NCBI RefSeq assembly: GCF_003952505.1
Contig: NZ_CP034450.1
Coordinates: 1,116,001-1,180,000, forward strand
From: Mesorhizobium sp. M4B.F.Ca.ET.058.02.1.1
GTDB taxonomy: Bacteria; Pseudomonadota; Alphaproteobacteria; Rhizobiales; Rhizobiaceae
Length of the DNA stretch: 64,000 nucleotides
Direction of reading: 5' to 3'
Position numbers and translations under genes: made by a program. The first letter of the stretch is position 1. Each line of letters begins with the position of its first letter. Below are positions 41,675 to 55,752 of the stretch, one piece after another. The notes beneath the pieces are model-generated. The model ran no database searches. It saw only the letters and a program-made list of their open reading frames with translations, and was not told where the DNA came from.

Positions 41675-42127
41675 CTACTCCGCATCCGGCGGAATGACGC
41701 CCTTGCGGAAGGCGAAACAGCCATAGAAGCGGCGCTCGCCGGTCTGGATGACGCAATAGGCCTTCTTGGCGCGCTCGTAGAAGGCGTAGCGCTCGATCGA
41801 GATCATCGGCCAGGCCTTGCCCTCGGCCTTGTCGATCTCCTTCTGCACCTCCTTCTGCACCGGCGGGATCTCGTCAGGATTGCCGACGATCTCCATGCGG
41901 GCGGCGGCGTCGTCGACGAAGCTGTCCAGCGGATAGAGCGACAGCACCGCCTTCACCACCTCCGCCGCCGGCGCGTCGATGCGCAGCAGATAGCCGAGCT
42001 CCGTCTGGCGGGCGACCGAATCGGCCGGGAAATTGGTGTCGCAGATGATCAGGTCGTCGCCGTGGCCCATCGCCCGCAGTGCCTGGAGCACGTCGGCGTT
42101 GAGCAGCGGATTGATCCCTTTGAGCAT
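41675..42127 (-). CDS. RbsD/FucU family sugar mutarotase
   Basis: A 150-residue mutarotase or pyranase that interconverts anomers or ring forms of a sugar. MLKGINPLLNADVLQALRAMGHGDDLIICDTNFPADS carries the family's catalytic histidine (GHGD). This start is closer to FucU (L-fucose mutarotase) than to RbsD. It lies between the ATPase and kinase genes in one operon. Confidence 0.9.
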   Translation of the reverse strand: MLKGINPLLNADVLQALRAMGHGDDLIICDTNFPADSVARQTELGYLLRIDAPAAEVVKAVLSLYPLDSFVDDAAARMEIVGNPDEIPPVQKEVQKEIDKAEGKAWPMISIERYAFYERAKKAYCVIQTGERRFYGCFAFRKGVIPPDAE

Positions 42128-42157
42128 GGCAGTCCTCGCGAAAAATCTGTTGGGAAA

Positions 42158-43216
<1,059 letters not shown>

Positions 43217-43300
43217 CATCTCCCCTATCGTTTTCGGTGAAGCTAGCCATTGCCAACGGCAAGGGCAAGTCAGTATATTATAGATAAAAAGCCATTCCTG

Positions 43301-43329
43301 TTGACAAGGTAATCGATTACGCGAATAGT
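43301..43329 (+). promoter_or_regulatory. Promoter with LacI-type operator upstream of the CUT1 binding protein
   Basis: A perfect 12-bp palindrome GTAATCGATTAC (43309-43320) lies between a -35 box TTGACA (43301-43306) and a -10-like AATAGT (43324-43329). Its TAATCGATTA core matches LacI/GalR sites. A repressor here would block both divergent operons. Confidence 0.7.
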
Positions 43330-43493
43330 GGCGAGCGCAAAATCCGATGATCGGTGCTTTGCCGGAAATCGGATCTCCAAGCGACGCAGGGTGGGGTCCC
43401 ACGTCCCCGTATGGTATAGGAGAAACGCAGACGTTTCGGCGTCCGGTAGGTTGGCACGTCAAATTCACGGCTTTTGTTCTGGGAGGAATGTAG

Positions 43494-45158
43494 ATGAGAG
43501 TCGGTCTTTACGAAAAACTGGTCCGCGCGGGTGCCACCCGGCGTGACATTCTCAAGGGCGCGGCCAGCATGGCCGCGATTGCCGCGGCTTCAGGCGCCGG
43601 CCTCGGCGCACTGACCCGGCCGGCCGCCGCGGCCGACGATCTGCGCGCGCAGATCCTGCAGATTCCAGGTGTCGGCAAGGGTCAGCCGACGGACGCCGAT
43701 TTCCAGAAGGTGGGCGAGCTCTGCCTCGAAGCGACCAAGGCCAATGTCAAGGAAGGCGAGTTCGCCGGCGTCGAGCTCACCTTCATGGGCCTCAACAACC
43801 AGAACCTGCACAACGTTCTGTTCCGCGGCTTCCTGAAGCCGTGGGAGGCCTATACGGGCGCCAAGATCAGCTGGATCGACCTGGCGCAGGCCGACTACAA
43901 CGCCCGCCTGCAGCAGTCGATCGCCACCGGCACCGTCGACTTCGACATCATCGAGATGGGCGCGCCCTTCGAAGGCGATGTATGCGGCAAGGGCCTGACC
44001 TCCGAAATGCCGGACTGGGTCAAGAAGCAGATCGACTTCGACGACCTGGTCAACTACCTGAAGCCGCCGGTCGGCACCTGGAACGGCAAGCAGTACCGCG
44101 TCACCATCGACGGCGACGCGCACAACTTCAACTACCGCACCGACGTGTTCGCCGATGCCGATCTCGCCAAGGCCTGGAAAGAGAGCGGGGCGACGACCGA
44201 ATGGGGCGTGCCGAAGACCTGGCAGGAAGTGCAAGCCGTCACCAAGTTCCTCAAGGGCAAGCAGTTCAAGGGCCAGGATGTGTATGGCTATCTCGACGCG
44301 CCCAAGCCCTGGGGCGGCTTCGGCTTCTACTTCCTCGGCAGCCGCGCCAGCGCCTATGCCAAGCATCCCGACGACAAGGCCTGGCTATTCGATGCCGACA
44401 CGATGAAGCCGCGCATCAACAATCCGGCCTGGGTGCGGGCGATCCAGGACGTCATCGACGCCCTGCCCTCGGAGCCGCCAGACCAGATCAACGCCGATCC
44501 GAACACCACCGGCTTCCAGCAGTTCCTGGCCGGCACCGGGTCGATGATCCCGTGGTGGGGCGACATCGGCTCCAACGTCAAGACCAACGACTCGTCGGTC
44601 ATCGGCGACGTCACCGGCTTCTCGATCCTGCCCGGCTCGGACGACGTCTACAATTCGAAGACCGGCCAATGGGACAAGCTCGCCAGCGGCCCGAACTACT
44701 CGCCCAACTGCGCCTATCTCGGCTGGGGCGTCTATGTCATGGCCCGCGTCGACAGTGATGCGAAGAAGCAGAAGGCGGCATGGTCGGCGGCGGCACATCT
44801 CGGCGGCAAGGACCTGTCGCTCTGGTGCGCGGCCTATCCGTCGGGCTTCCAGCCCTACCGCAACAGCCATTTCAACATTCCAGAATGGGTGGCGGCCGGC
44901 TACGACGAGGCGTTCATCAGCTCCTACCTCAAGTCCGAGGGTGACAGCTACAATCATCCGAACGCGGCGATCGAGCCGCGTATCCCCGGCATCTTCCAGT
45001 ACTACAGCGCCGCCGAGGACATCCTGGCCAACACCTTCGCCGGCAAGATGAAGGCGCAGGAAGGCGCCGATGCCATCGCCGCCGCCTGGGAGAAGCTGAC
45101 CGACCAGATCGGCCGCGAAAACCAGATCAAGCTCTACAAAGCCTCGCTCGGCGTGTAG
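43494..45158 (+). CDS. Extracellular solute-binding protein with Tat signal
   Basis: A 554-residue family 1 (CUT1) binding protein. A twin-arginine-type leader is present (TRRDILKGAASMAAIAAASG, n-region with RR at about 14-15), so it is probably exported folded; cleavage follows the AAAAD region near residue 44. The mature protein shows the general SBP_bac_1 pattern (WISWIDLAQADYNARLQQSIATG, FNYRTDVFADADL, WYWAWWGD-like MIPWWGDIGSN). The ligand is probably a sugar or polyol. A hairpin follows before the permease genes. Confidence 0.92.
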   Translation: MRVGLYEKLVRAGATRRDILKGAASMAAIAAASGAGLGALTRPAAAADDLRAQILQIPGVGKGQPTDADFQKVGELCLEATKANVKEGEFAGVELTFMGLNNQNLHNVLFRGFLKPWEAYTGAKISWIDLAQADYNARLQQSIATGTVDFDIIEMGAPFEGDVCGKGLTSEMPDWVKKQIDFDDLVNYLKPPVGTWNGKQYRVTIDGDAHNFNYRTDVFADADLAKAWKESGATTEWGVPKTWQEVQAVTKFLKGKQFKGQDVYGYLDAPKPWGGFGFYFLGSRASAYAKHPDDKAWLFDADTMKPRINNPAWVRAIQDVIDALPSEPPDQINADPNTTGFQQFLAGTGSMIPWWGDIGSNVKTNDSSVIGDVTGFSILPGSDDVYNSKTGQWDKLASGPNYSPNCAYLGWGVYVMARVDSDAKKQKAAWSAAAHLGGKDLSLWCAAYPSGFQPYRNSHFNIPEWVAAGYDEAFISSYLKSEGDSYNHPNAAIEPRIPGIFQYYSAAEDILANTFAGKMKAQEGADAIAAAWEKLTDQIGRENQIKLYKASLGV

Positions 45159-45178
45159 CCTGATCGTATGATGAACCG

Positions 45179-45212
45179 GGGTCCGGCGACGCAAAGCCGC
45201 CGGACCCTGTTT
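45179..45212 (+). terminator. Hairpin/attenuator after the binding-protein gene
   Basis: A perfect 10-bp stem GGGTCCGGCG/CGCCGGACCC with a 9-nt loop is followed by TGTTTT. It is 20 bp past the binding-protein stop and may partly terminate transcription or protect the upstream mRNA. Confidence 0.8.
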
Positions 45213-45259
45213 TGACCGGACGGGCCGGTCGTAAGCTTTTGTATCGACGGACGGGACGC

Positions 45260-46381
45260 GTGGCTGACCAGACCTTGCCAACCAATGCATGGCCGGCAAA
45301 CGGCGTTCCAGCCGATCTGATCGCACCCGGCCGCAAGCGGCTCGGTTTCGCCCTGATGGCCGCGGCGACGCTCGGCCTGCTCGCCGTCATCGCGCTGCAG
45401 ATCCTCTACAAGACGGAAGTCACCACGCTCGGCTTCGATACCTGGCGGCCGATCGTCTATGCCTATGTGCTGTGGGGCGTGGCGCTGGGCATTGGGCAGG
45501 TGCTGACGCGCGGCGAGGACGGCCAGCGCGCGCTGTTCCTGCTTCCCGCATTGCTGTTCACCATTGCCATGGTGGTCTTCCCGACCCTGTTCGGCTTCTA
45601 CATCGCGCTGACCGACTGGAACCTCAGTTCCTTCTCCGGCCGCAAGTTCAACGGGCTCGACAATTTCTGGCAGATGCTGGCCGACCCCTACTACCGCAAC
45701 GCGCTGTTCAACATGGTACTGTATGTGCTCGCGGTGTTCGTCGAATATGTCATCGCCTTCGGCCTGGCGCTGCTCCTCAACGCGCAGATCCGCGCCCGCA
45801 AATTCTTCCGCGTCGTCTTCCTGATGCCGCTGATGTTGTCGCCGGTCGCGGTGTCGTGGATGATCGGCAAGTCGCTGATGGAGTATCGCTTCGGCCCGGC
45901 GGCGACGCTGGCGCGATACCTCGGCTGGGACAATCCCGCCTTCTTCTCCAACCCGATCACCGCCCGCATCTCGATCATGGTGCTGGATGCCTGGACCTTC
46001 ATCCCGTTCATGATGATCATGCTGCTTGCCGGCCTGCAGGCGATGTCGCGCGAGGTGCTTGAGGCGGCGCGCGTCGACGGCGCCACCGCCTGGCAGACCT
46101 TCTGGCAGGTCACTTTCCCACTGATGCTGCCGGTGTCGGTGACAGCGGTGATCCTGCGCATCATCTTCAAGCTGAAGCTGGCCGACATCATCATCACGGT
46201 GACGTCGGGCGGGCCCGGCGGCGCCACGGATTCGGTGTCGAGCTTCATCTACCGCGAGTACCGCGACCGCTCGAATGTCGGCTACGGCACGATGCTGGCC
46301 ATGGCCTATCTCGTCATCATCATCGTGTTCGTGACCTGGCTGCTGAAATTCGCCAGCCGCTTCGTGCGCAACGTCAACTGA
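45260..46381 (+). CDS. Sugar ABC transporter permease, MalF type
   Basis: A 373-residue inner-membrane permease with eight hydrophobic segments and a soluble N-terminus. The EAA loop EAARVDGATAWQTFWQVTFPLMLP contacts the ATPase. A TTG at 45212 would add 16 residues, but the GTG at 45260, preceded by GGACGGGAC, is the better start and avoids the preceding hairpin. It pairs with the MalG-type gene 12 bp on. Confidence 0.9.
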   Translation: MADQTLPTNAWPANGVPADLIAPGRKRLGFALMAAATLGLLAVIALQILYKTEVTTLGFDTWRPIVYAYVLWGVALGIGQVLTRGEDGQRALFLLPALLFTIAMVVFPTLFGFYIALTDWNLSSFSGRKFNGLDNFWQMLADPYYRNALFNMVLYVLAVFVEYVIAFGLALLLNAQIRARKFFRVVFLMPLMLSPVAVSWMIGKSLMEYRFGPAATLARYLGWDNPAFFSNPITARISIMVLDAWTFIPFMMIMLLAGLQAMSREVLEAARVDGATAWQTFWQVTFPLMLPVSVTAVILRIIFKLKLADIIITVTSGGPGGATDSVSSFIYREYRDRSNVGYGTMLAMAYLVIIIVFVTWLLKFASRFVRNVN

Positions 46382-46393
46382 GCGGCCGGCAAC

Positions 46394-47311
46394 ATGAGCG
46401 TCCAGACCACCGACTATTCCGTCTCCGAAATCAGCTCGCCGGCGAGCTTCCTGACCAGCCGCGTCTTCATCTATGGCGCGCTGGTGTTCTGGTCCTTCAT
46501 CTGCCTTTTCCCGATCTACTGGACGATCACGACGTCATTCAAATCGGCGGTCGACGTCACCCAGGGCCATCTGATCCCGTTCGTCGACTTCCAGCCTGAC
46601 TGGAAGGGCTGGCGCTCGCTCGGCCTGTCGCCGGACTCGATCACGCAGACCTCGACCGTGCGCGACGAGTTCTTCAAGCGCTTCATGAATTCGGTCATCG
46701 CCTCGGTCGGCGCATCCGGCCTCGCCATCATCATCGGCAGCCTCGCCGCCTACGGCCTGACCCGCTACCGCTACCACTTCGCCTGGTTCAAGAACGAGGA
46801 CATCTCCTTCTTCTTCCTGTCGCAGCTGATCCTGCCGCCGGTGGTGCTGGCGCTGCCCTTCCTGGTGCTCTACCGCGAGGTCGGCCTGCTCGATACGCGC
46901 GTCGGGCTGATCCTGCTCTACACGCTGATGGTGCTGCCGATCGTCATCTGGATCATGCGCGACCAGTTCAATTCGATCCCGGTCGAGCTCGAGGAGGCAG
47001 CGCTCGTCGACGGCCTGTCGATCTGGGGCGCCTTCTTCCGCATCGTCATGCCGATCGCGCTTCCCGGCATGGTCGCCGCCTTCATCCTGGCGATGGTGCT
47101 GTGCTGGAACGAGTATTTCTTCGCCGCGCTTTTGACCTCGACCGACGCCAAGACCATTCCCGTCATGGTGGCGAGCCAGACCGGGTCGCAAGGCATCAAC
47201 TGGTGGTCGATGGCCGCACTCGCCACCGCCGCCATCACGCCGCTTGCCGTCATCGGCATCCTTCTGGAACGCTACCTGATCATGGGCATGACGGCCGGCG
47301 CGGTGAAGTAG
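46394..47311 (+). CDS. Sugar ABC transporter permease, MalG type
   Basis: A 305-residue inner-membrane permease with six hydrophobic segments and the EAA loop EEAALVDGLSIWGAFFRIVMPIALPG near residue 200. It completes the importer with the MalF-type permease and the CUT1 binding protein. It ends at the edge of the palindromic element. Confidence 0.94.
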   Translation: MSVQTTDYSVSEISSPASFLTSRVFIYGALVFWSFICLFPIYWTITTSFKSAVDVTQGHLIPFVDFQPDWKGWRSLGLSPDSITQTSTVRDEFFKRFMNSVIASVGASGLAIIIGSLAAYGLTRYRYHFAWFKNEDISFFFLSQLILPPVVLALPFLVLYREVGLLDTRVGLILLYTLMVLPIVIWIMRDQFNSIPVELEEAALVDGLSIWGAFFRIVMPIALPGMVAAFILAMVLCWNEYFFAALLTSTDAKTIPVMVASQTGSQGINWWSMAALATAAITPLAVIGILLERYLIMGMTAGAVK

Positions 47312-47315
47312 CCGC

Positions 47316-47468
47316 CTCCCCTTCTCCCCTTGTGGGAGAAGGTGGATCGGCGTGTCAGCGCCGAGACGGATGAGGGGTGTTCCAGCGGAGTGAGACGTCG
47401 GCATTCCCTGGAGCACCCCTCATCCGTCGCCTTCGGCGACACCTTCTCCCACAAGGGGAGAAGGGGAG
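47316..47468. repeat. Long palindromic intergenic element
   Basis: Perfect 29-bp inverted arms (47316-47344 and 47440-47468) begin CTCCCCTTCTCCCCTTG. Nested arms at 47365-47384 and 47409-47428 pair 19 of 20 bp (GACGGATGAGGGG...). It fills the gap between convergent genes and resembles rhizobial intergenic mosaic or palindromic elements. The RNA would fold into a long hairpin able to terminate on both strands. Confidence 0.9.
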
Positions 47469-48212
47469 CTAGGCCCGCAGGATCGACCTTAAATGCTCGA
47501 GGATCATGGCGACGCCCTTCCTGCCCAGCTCGGCCGAAGCTTCCGGCGCGCTCGCCGTGTACCAGCTTGTATTGTCGGCGAGGCGGCCGGCGTCGACCGC
47601 TTCGGGGCACAGCGCCAGCATCAGCGAGGTTTCGCCGATGCCGGCATGGTCGAACGGGTACCGGCCGTTCATGGCGGCCGACATCAGCGGATGCACCTGG
47701 ACCCAATTGAAGAAGTTCTCGCCCTTGGCATGGCCTGCATAGTAGTCCGCCATCGCCTCTGAACCCCACCAGCCCTCGCCGCGCTCTTTTTCCAGAAAGC
47801 GGAAGATCGCTTGCCGGCCGGCGGCCTTGAAAGCGAGATCGGTCGGCATGCCGGCGGCGAAATTCTCGGTCTGGTGGTGGATGATGGCGTGGATGTTGCG
47901 AAAGCCGATGCGCAGCAGGCTGAAGAACAGCTCCTCGGCGAACGGCGCCAGCTGATTGCCGCCGACCTGCACCGAGCCGCTGCCTTCCGGCGGCGCCACC
48001 GCATAGCTCGCGGCGCCGTAGTAGAAGGGCGGCAGGATGACGATGTCGGCCTCCTTCTCGAACAGCTCGAGCGTCTTGACGACGGCCAGCGTGTCCATGC
48101 CGACGGCCATGTGCTCGCCATGGTACTCGAGCACGCCGAGCGGCAGAGCGACCGGCCAGTTCTCCGTGATCGCCTTGCGGATCTGGTGCGGCAGCATCAA
48201 TTCGTAACGCAT
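47469..48212 (-). CDS. Creatininase family protein
   Basis: A 247-residue metal-dependent amidohydrolase fold. The metal-binding segment LPLGVLEYHGEHMAVGMDT near residues 22-40 supplies Glu, His and Asp ligands, and FRNIHAIIHHQTENFAAG and HAGIGETSLMLALCP complete the pattern. True creatininase is only one member; others open cyclic amides or process formamides. It lies 4 bp after the SIS gene in a two-gene minus operon by the sugar importer. The substrate is unknown. Confidence 0.9.
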   Translation of the reverse strand: MRYELMLPHQIRKAITENWPVALPLGVLEYHGEHMAVGMDTLAVVKTLELFEKEADIVILPPFYYGAASYAVAPPEGSGSVQVGGNQLAPFAEELFFSLLRIGFRNIHAIIHHQTENFAAGMPTDLAFKAAGRQAIFRFLEKERGEGWWGSEAMADYYAGHAKGENFFNWVQVHPLMSAAMNGRYPFDHAGIGETSLMLALCPEAVDAGRLADNTSWYTASAPEASAELGRKGVAMILEHLRSILRA

Positions 48213-48216
48213 CGCC

Positions 48217-48783
48217 CTACTCCATATTGGTGTGGCGGGCGCGCATGGCCTCCGGCGAGGCACCGGTCAGCGCCTTGAGCTTCAGCACCATCACCTCGAA
48301 GAGCAGGAACAGCGCGCCCTCGAACAGCGACCCCATCGGCAAGACGGAGGTCTTTGCCGTGCCCTGGTCGCTGGCCATGGTCTGCGCCGGAATGAGCAAG
48401 GTGAAATCGGCGCGCTTCGTGGCGCTGCCCTCGGCCTCGGCGGTGAGCAGCAGCACCTTTGCGCCTGCGGCCCGGGCAACCTGCATCAGGGTCAGCACCG
48501 TGGTGGTCTCGCCCGGTCCGGAGCTGACCAGGAAGACACCGCCCTTGCCGAGCGGCGGTGTGGTCATGTCGCCGACCACCGATACCGACAGGCCGAGATG
48601 GTAGAGCCGCATGGCGAAGCCCTTGATCTGCAGCGCCTCGCGGCCGCAGCCATAGACGGCGATCTTGCCGGCGCCGGCGAGCAGGTCGCAGGCGGCGTCG
48701 ATGCGCGCCTCGTCCACCTTCGCCAACACGTCGCCGAGCTCGTTCAGCGCGATCGCGAACAGATCCGTGCCGGCGCCAGTCAT
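48217..48783 (-). CDS. SIS domain sugar isomerase (6-phospho-3-hexuloisomerase-like)
   Basis: A 188-residue single SIS-domain protein whose size and motifs (VYGCGREALQIKGFAMRLYHLG, SSGPGETTTVLTLMQVAR, ADFTLLIPA) match HxlB-type hexuloisomerases that convert a ketose phosphate. The partner HxlA is absent, so its substrate is probably another sugar phosphate. It precedes the creatininase-family gene and is divergent from the aldo/keto reductase. Confidence 0.85.
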   Translation of the reverse strand: MTGAGTDLFAIALNELGDVLAKVDEARIDAACDLLAGAGKIAVYGCGREALQIKGFAMRLYHLGLSVSVVGDMTTPPLGKGGVFLVSSGPGETTTVLTLMQVARAAGAKVLLLTAEAEGSATKRADFTLLIPAQTMASDQGTAKTSVLPMGSLFEGALFLLFEVMVLKLKALTGASPEAMRARHTNME

Positions 48784-48971
48784 GCGCTTTCCACCTTTGT
48801 GCGCGCCTCGAAACGCAGTGGCGATCCTTGCTTCACGCTTTCCCCGAACAGCTTGTTTTTGTTCATGCTATCACCGCGAAAATGCGCGTCCAACGGTCGT
48901 CAACGCTTTTGCTGTGCCACGGGCGTGATAGTGTCATGTCAGACAAATCAGCCCCAGGAAAACTCCACGAC

Positions 48972-49994
48972 ATGAAGACACGGCATTTCGACCGCATCGG
49001 CAATGGCGGCATCGACTTTACCGAGCTCGGCTTCGGCACGGCGCCGCTCGGCAATCTCTACCGCGCCGTCTCCGACGAGGACGCCCATGCCACGCTGGAA
49101 GCGGCCTGGAACACCGGCTGCCGCTACTTCGACACCGCGCCGCTCTATGGTCTCGGCCTGTCGGAAACCCGGCTCAACCCGTTCCTGCGCGGCAAGAAGC
49201 GCGACGACTATGTGCTGTCGAGCAAGGTCGGGCGCCTGATGCGCGCCTGCCCGCCGGATCAGCGCACCGGCATCGGCAAGTTCTTCGACACGCCGTCGCG
49301 CCAAGAGGTCTACGACTATAGCTATGACGGCGTCATGCGCTCCTTCGAGGCTTCGCTGGAACGCCTCGGCGTCGACCGCATCGACATCCTGTTCGTCCAC
49401 GACGTCGATATCTTCACCCATGGCAGCAAGGAGGCGTCCGACCGTCGCATCGAGGAGTTCATGTCCTCCGGCTATTACGGGCTGCTTTCGCTGCGCGACC
49501 AGGGCGTGATCAAGGCCTTCGGCGGCGGCATCAATGAATGGCAGGTCTGTGAGGCGCTGGCCGAGCGCGGCGATTTCGACCTTTTCCTGCTGGCCGGGCG
49601 CTACACGCTGCTGGAGCAGGAGGCTTTGCAATCCTTCCTGCCGCTCTGCCAAAAGCGCGGCATCGGCATCGTGCTCGGCGGCCCCTACAATTCCGGCATC
49701 CTGGCGACGGGGCCGAAGCCGGGAGCCTTCTATGATTATTCGGAGGCGCCGAAGGAGGTGCTCGATCGCGTGGCGCGCATCGAGGCGGTCTGCAAGCGCC
49801 ACAGGGTGCGCCTGATCGAGGCGGCGCTGCAGTTCCCGCTGCAGCATCCGTCCGTCGTGTCGGTAATCCCCGGCGGTCAACGGCCGGCCGAGGTCGAAAG
49901 CAACCGCGCGCTGCTCGACGTCAAGCTGCCCGCCGCCCTGTGGGTCGACCTGAAGCAGGAAGGGCTGCTGCGCGCGGACGCGCCGACGGGCTGA
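48972..49994 (+). CDS. Aldo/keto reductase, aldose 1-dehydrogenase type
   Basis: A 340-residue NAD(P)-dependent oxidoreductase of the (alpha/beta)8 AKR fold. The catalytic tetrad is FDTAPLYG (Asp, Tyr near 60), SSKVGRL (Lys) and LFVHDVD (His). It is closest to D-threo-aldose/L-fucose 1-dehydrogenases. The ATG at 48972 follows AGGAAA; an ATG at 48936 is less likely. With the mutarotase and kinase it suggests oxidation of an imported aldose. Confidence 0.9.
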   Translation: MKTRHFDRIGNGGIDFTELGFGTAPLGNLYRAVSDEDAHATLEAAWNTGCRYFDTAPLYGLGLSETRLNPFLRGKKRDDYVLSSKVGRLMRACPPDQRTGIGKFFDTPSRQEVYDYSYDGVMRSFEASLERLGVDRIDILFVHDVDIFTHGSKEASDRRIEEFMSSGYYGLLSLRDQGVIKAFGGGINEWQVCEALAERGDFDLFLLAGRYTLLEQEALQSFLPLCQKRGIGIVLGGPYNSGILATGPKPGAFYDYSEAPKEVLDRVARIEAVCKRHRVRLIEAALQFPLQHPSVVSVIPGGQRPAEVESNRALLDVKLPAALWVDLKQEGLLRADAPTG

Positions 49995-50016
49995 TCCGCC
50001 CTGCTGGCGATGGGCA

Positions 50017-50045
50017 AAAGAAAAGCCGGGCAAGCCCGGCTTTTC
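50017..50045. terminator. Bidirectional terminator between aldo/keto reductase and hupB
   Basis: AAAAGCCGGGC/GCCCGGCTTTT (50021-50044) with A and T runs on either side serves the plus-strand reductase and the minus-strand hupB. Confidence 0.88.
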
Positions 50046-50066
50046 TGATCTTTAAAGAAAAAGGTC

Positions 50067-50339
50067 TTAGTTGACCGCGTCCTTGAGGCCCTTCCCGGCC
50101 GAGAATTTCGGCACGGTGCGCGCCGGAATCTTCACTTCGGCGCCGGTCTGCGGGTTGCGGCCGGTCGAAGCAGCGCGTTTTGACACGGTGAAATTTCCGA
50201 AGCCCACAAGCCGGACATCGCCGCCCTTCTTCAGTTCGCCAGTGATCACGGAAAACACCGCATCGACGGCTGACTGGGCGTCACCCTTCGAAATGCTCGC
50301 GGCATCGGCGACAGCGGACACCAGTTCGTTCTTGTTCAT
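50067..50339 (-). CDS. hupB: HU family DNA-binding protein
   Basis: A 90-residue nucleoid protein starting MNKNELVSAVADAASISKGDAQSAV, with the DNA-binding arm GRNPQTGAEVKIPARTVPKFSAGKGLKDAV. It bends and packages DNA as a dimer. Upstream residues in the same frame (to 50423) are not family-like. It lies behind lon with a terminator between, as usual in Rhizobiales. Confidence 0.96.
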   Translation of the reverse strand: MNKNELVSAVADAASISKGDAQSAVDAVFSVITGELKKGGDVRLVGFGNFTVSKRAASTGRNPQTGAEVKIPARTVPKFSAGKGLKDAVN

Positions 50340-50481
50340 CAAAATTCCCTTCCATGAGAAAACCGGAACTTTCGACTCATCCGGCAGGAAACGGACTTTA
50401 GAAAGAAGCGTTCCTGCAACCAAGTCGAAAAAGCGGAAAAAATCCGAAAAAAGCCCGGAATTCCGGGGTTTTTCACATTAA

Positions 50482-50506
50482 AAAGCCGGGCGCGAGACCC
50501 GGCTTT
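50482..50506 (-). terminator. Terminator of lon
   Basis: AAAGCCGGG (50482-50490) pairs with CCCGGCTTT (50498-50506); on the minus strand the stem is followed by TTAATG, after a T-rich shoulder. It lies 30 bp past the lon stop. Confidence 0.8.
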
Positions 50507-50535
50507 CGTTTTGTGCGCTGCAACTTTAGCTAAAA

Positions 50536-52947
<2,412 letters not shown>

Positions 52948-53168
52948 TGTCCAACCTTTCATGTCGCGGCCGCTAATTGAGCCAACCGCGAATCTCATAT
53001 TAACGACCGAGGATCGTTCCGCCTACCACCGTTTGTGACGGGAGTTTTACAGCACAGAATTCGGCACCACGGCCTTCTGCTGTTAGTTGGATGTGTAAGC
53101 GGCAAAGATCAAGGGCAAACACGGTCCGTTCATCCTACTCCATCGGCCAGGCAAGGCGCCCTCTCAGC

Positions 53169-53193
53169 AAAACGGCGCCTCGCGGCGCCGTTT
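53169..53193 (-). terminator. Terminator of clpX
   Basis: A perfect 10-bp stem AAACGGCGCC/GGCGCCGTTT (53170-53193) with loop TCGC, 28 bp past the clpX stop. Confidence 0.8.
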
Positions 53194-53220
53194 CAAGAGA
53201 ATTCAAATGCCGGACCCCGA

Positions 53221-54495
<1,275 letters not shown>

Positions 54496-54789
54496 TTTCC
54501 TGTCCTTTCACCGCCCGCCCGCCGATGGTCTGGCCAAGGGCGTCTCATCAATCTATCGCGAGAATGCGCTACCGCCAGTGTCCCAGCTCACACAGCGTAT
54601 TCCGTACGAAACACAAATCAGAAGACGCGGCAACGATTCGCAGCAACCCCACACAAAGCTAAGCCGTCGAAAATCAACATAGCCTTAACGTAGGCAATCC
54701 CACCCGTCGAGGGAACAGCCAATTGTGGCCGAAATGCCGCAAGCCACGCCAAAAGCGTGTTTTCCCGCCACCAGGCTGCCAACCGGGGC

Positions 54790-55419
54790 CTATGCGGCGG
54801 CGACTTCGGCGGCCTCGCGCGACGAAATGACCTTGTCGATCAGACCAAAGTCCTTGGCCTCGTCGGCGGTCATGAAATGGTCACGGTCGAGCGTCTTTTC
54901 GATCTCGTCATAGCTCTTGCCGGTGTGCTTGACGTAGACCTCGTTGAGGCGGCGCTTCAGCTTGATGATGTCCTGGGCATGACGTTCGATGTCTGAGGCC
55001 TGACCCTGGAAGCCGCCGGACGGCTGGTGGACCATGATGCGGGCGTTCGGCGTGGCGAAGCGCATGTCCTTGTGGCCGGCGCAAAGCAGCAGCGAGCCCA
55101 TCGAGGCGGCCTGGCCGATGCAGAGCGTCGACACCGCCGGCTTGATGAACTGCATGGTGTCGTAGATCGCCATGCCCGAAGTGACGACACCGCCCGGCGA
55201 ATTGATGTAGAGGTTGATTTCCTTCTTCGGGTTCTCCGCCTCGAGGAACAAAAGCTGTGCACAAACCAGCGTCGCCATGCCGTCCTCGACCGGACCGGTG
55301 ATGAAGATGATGCGCTCCTTCAGCAGGCGCGAGAAAATGTCGTAGGCCCGCTCGCCGCGATTGGTCTGTTCGACCACCATCGGAACGAGGTTCATGTAGG
55401 TTTCGACGGGGTTCTTCAT
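54790..55419 (-). CDS. clpP: ClpP protease proteolytic subunit
   Basis: The peptidase subunit of ClpXP/ClpAP. The 209-residue protein has the catalytic serine in [14 protein letters not shown] near residue 104, the histidine in [12 protein letters not shown] near 129 and the aspartate in [13 protein letters not shown] near 178. Its start at 55419 reads [19 protein letters not shown] gap of about 290 bp leads to clpX and contains the clpX promoter region. Confidence 0.97.
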   Translation of the reverse strand: MKNPVETYMNLVPMVVEQTNRGERAYDIFSRLLKERIIFITGPVEDGMATLVCAQLLFLEAENPKKEINLYINSPGGVVTSGMAIYDTMQFIKPAVSTLCIGQAASMGSLLLCAGHKDMRFATPNARIMVHQPSGGFQGQASDIERHAQDIIKLKRRLNEVYVKHTGKSYDEIEKTLDRDHFMTADEAKDFGLIDKVISSREAAEVAAA

Positions 55420-55752
55420 GGACTATCCCTTTTTGAAGATGGGATTCCGGCGCCGGGGAGTATGAGCAATCGGGCAGAATCGGTTCTGGATCGTTAGGAT
55501 GTAAATAGGATGCCGGCTCACCCTAACGCAAGGCCGCCCCTCCTAGCCATCTGGTTAAGCCGAATCAAGCGCTACCACCACGAAAGGCGGGAGCGAAGCG
55601 TCTTTCGACGAACCGGCTCCCGGGGCACTCCGAAACGGTAGCACTTTCTTAACCGCGCCCCTTAACGAAAAGCCGCAAAACCGCTTTCCGGGCACGGAGC
55701 TTCCGCTACAACTTCCGCGTTGAACTGGCGTTCTTTTCCATGGGGGAATGTC
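55420..55752. other. Divergent clpP/secreted-protein intergenic region
   Basis: About 330 bp. It must hold the clpP promoter and that of the secreted repeat-motif protein. The longer minus frame across it also runs antisense into the next gene and is a shadow. I see no convincing operator or RNA. Confidence 0.6.
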
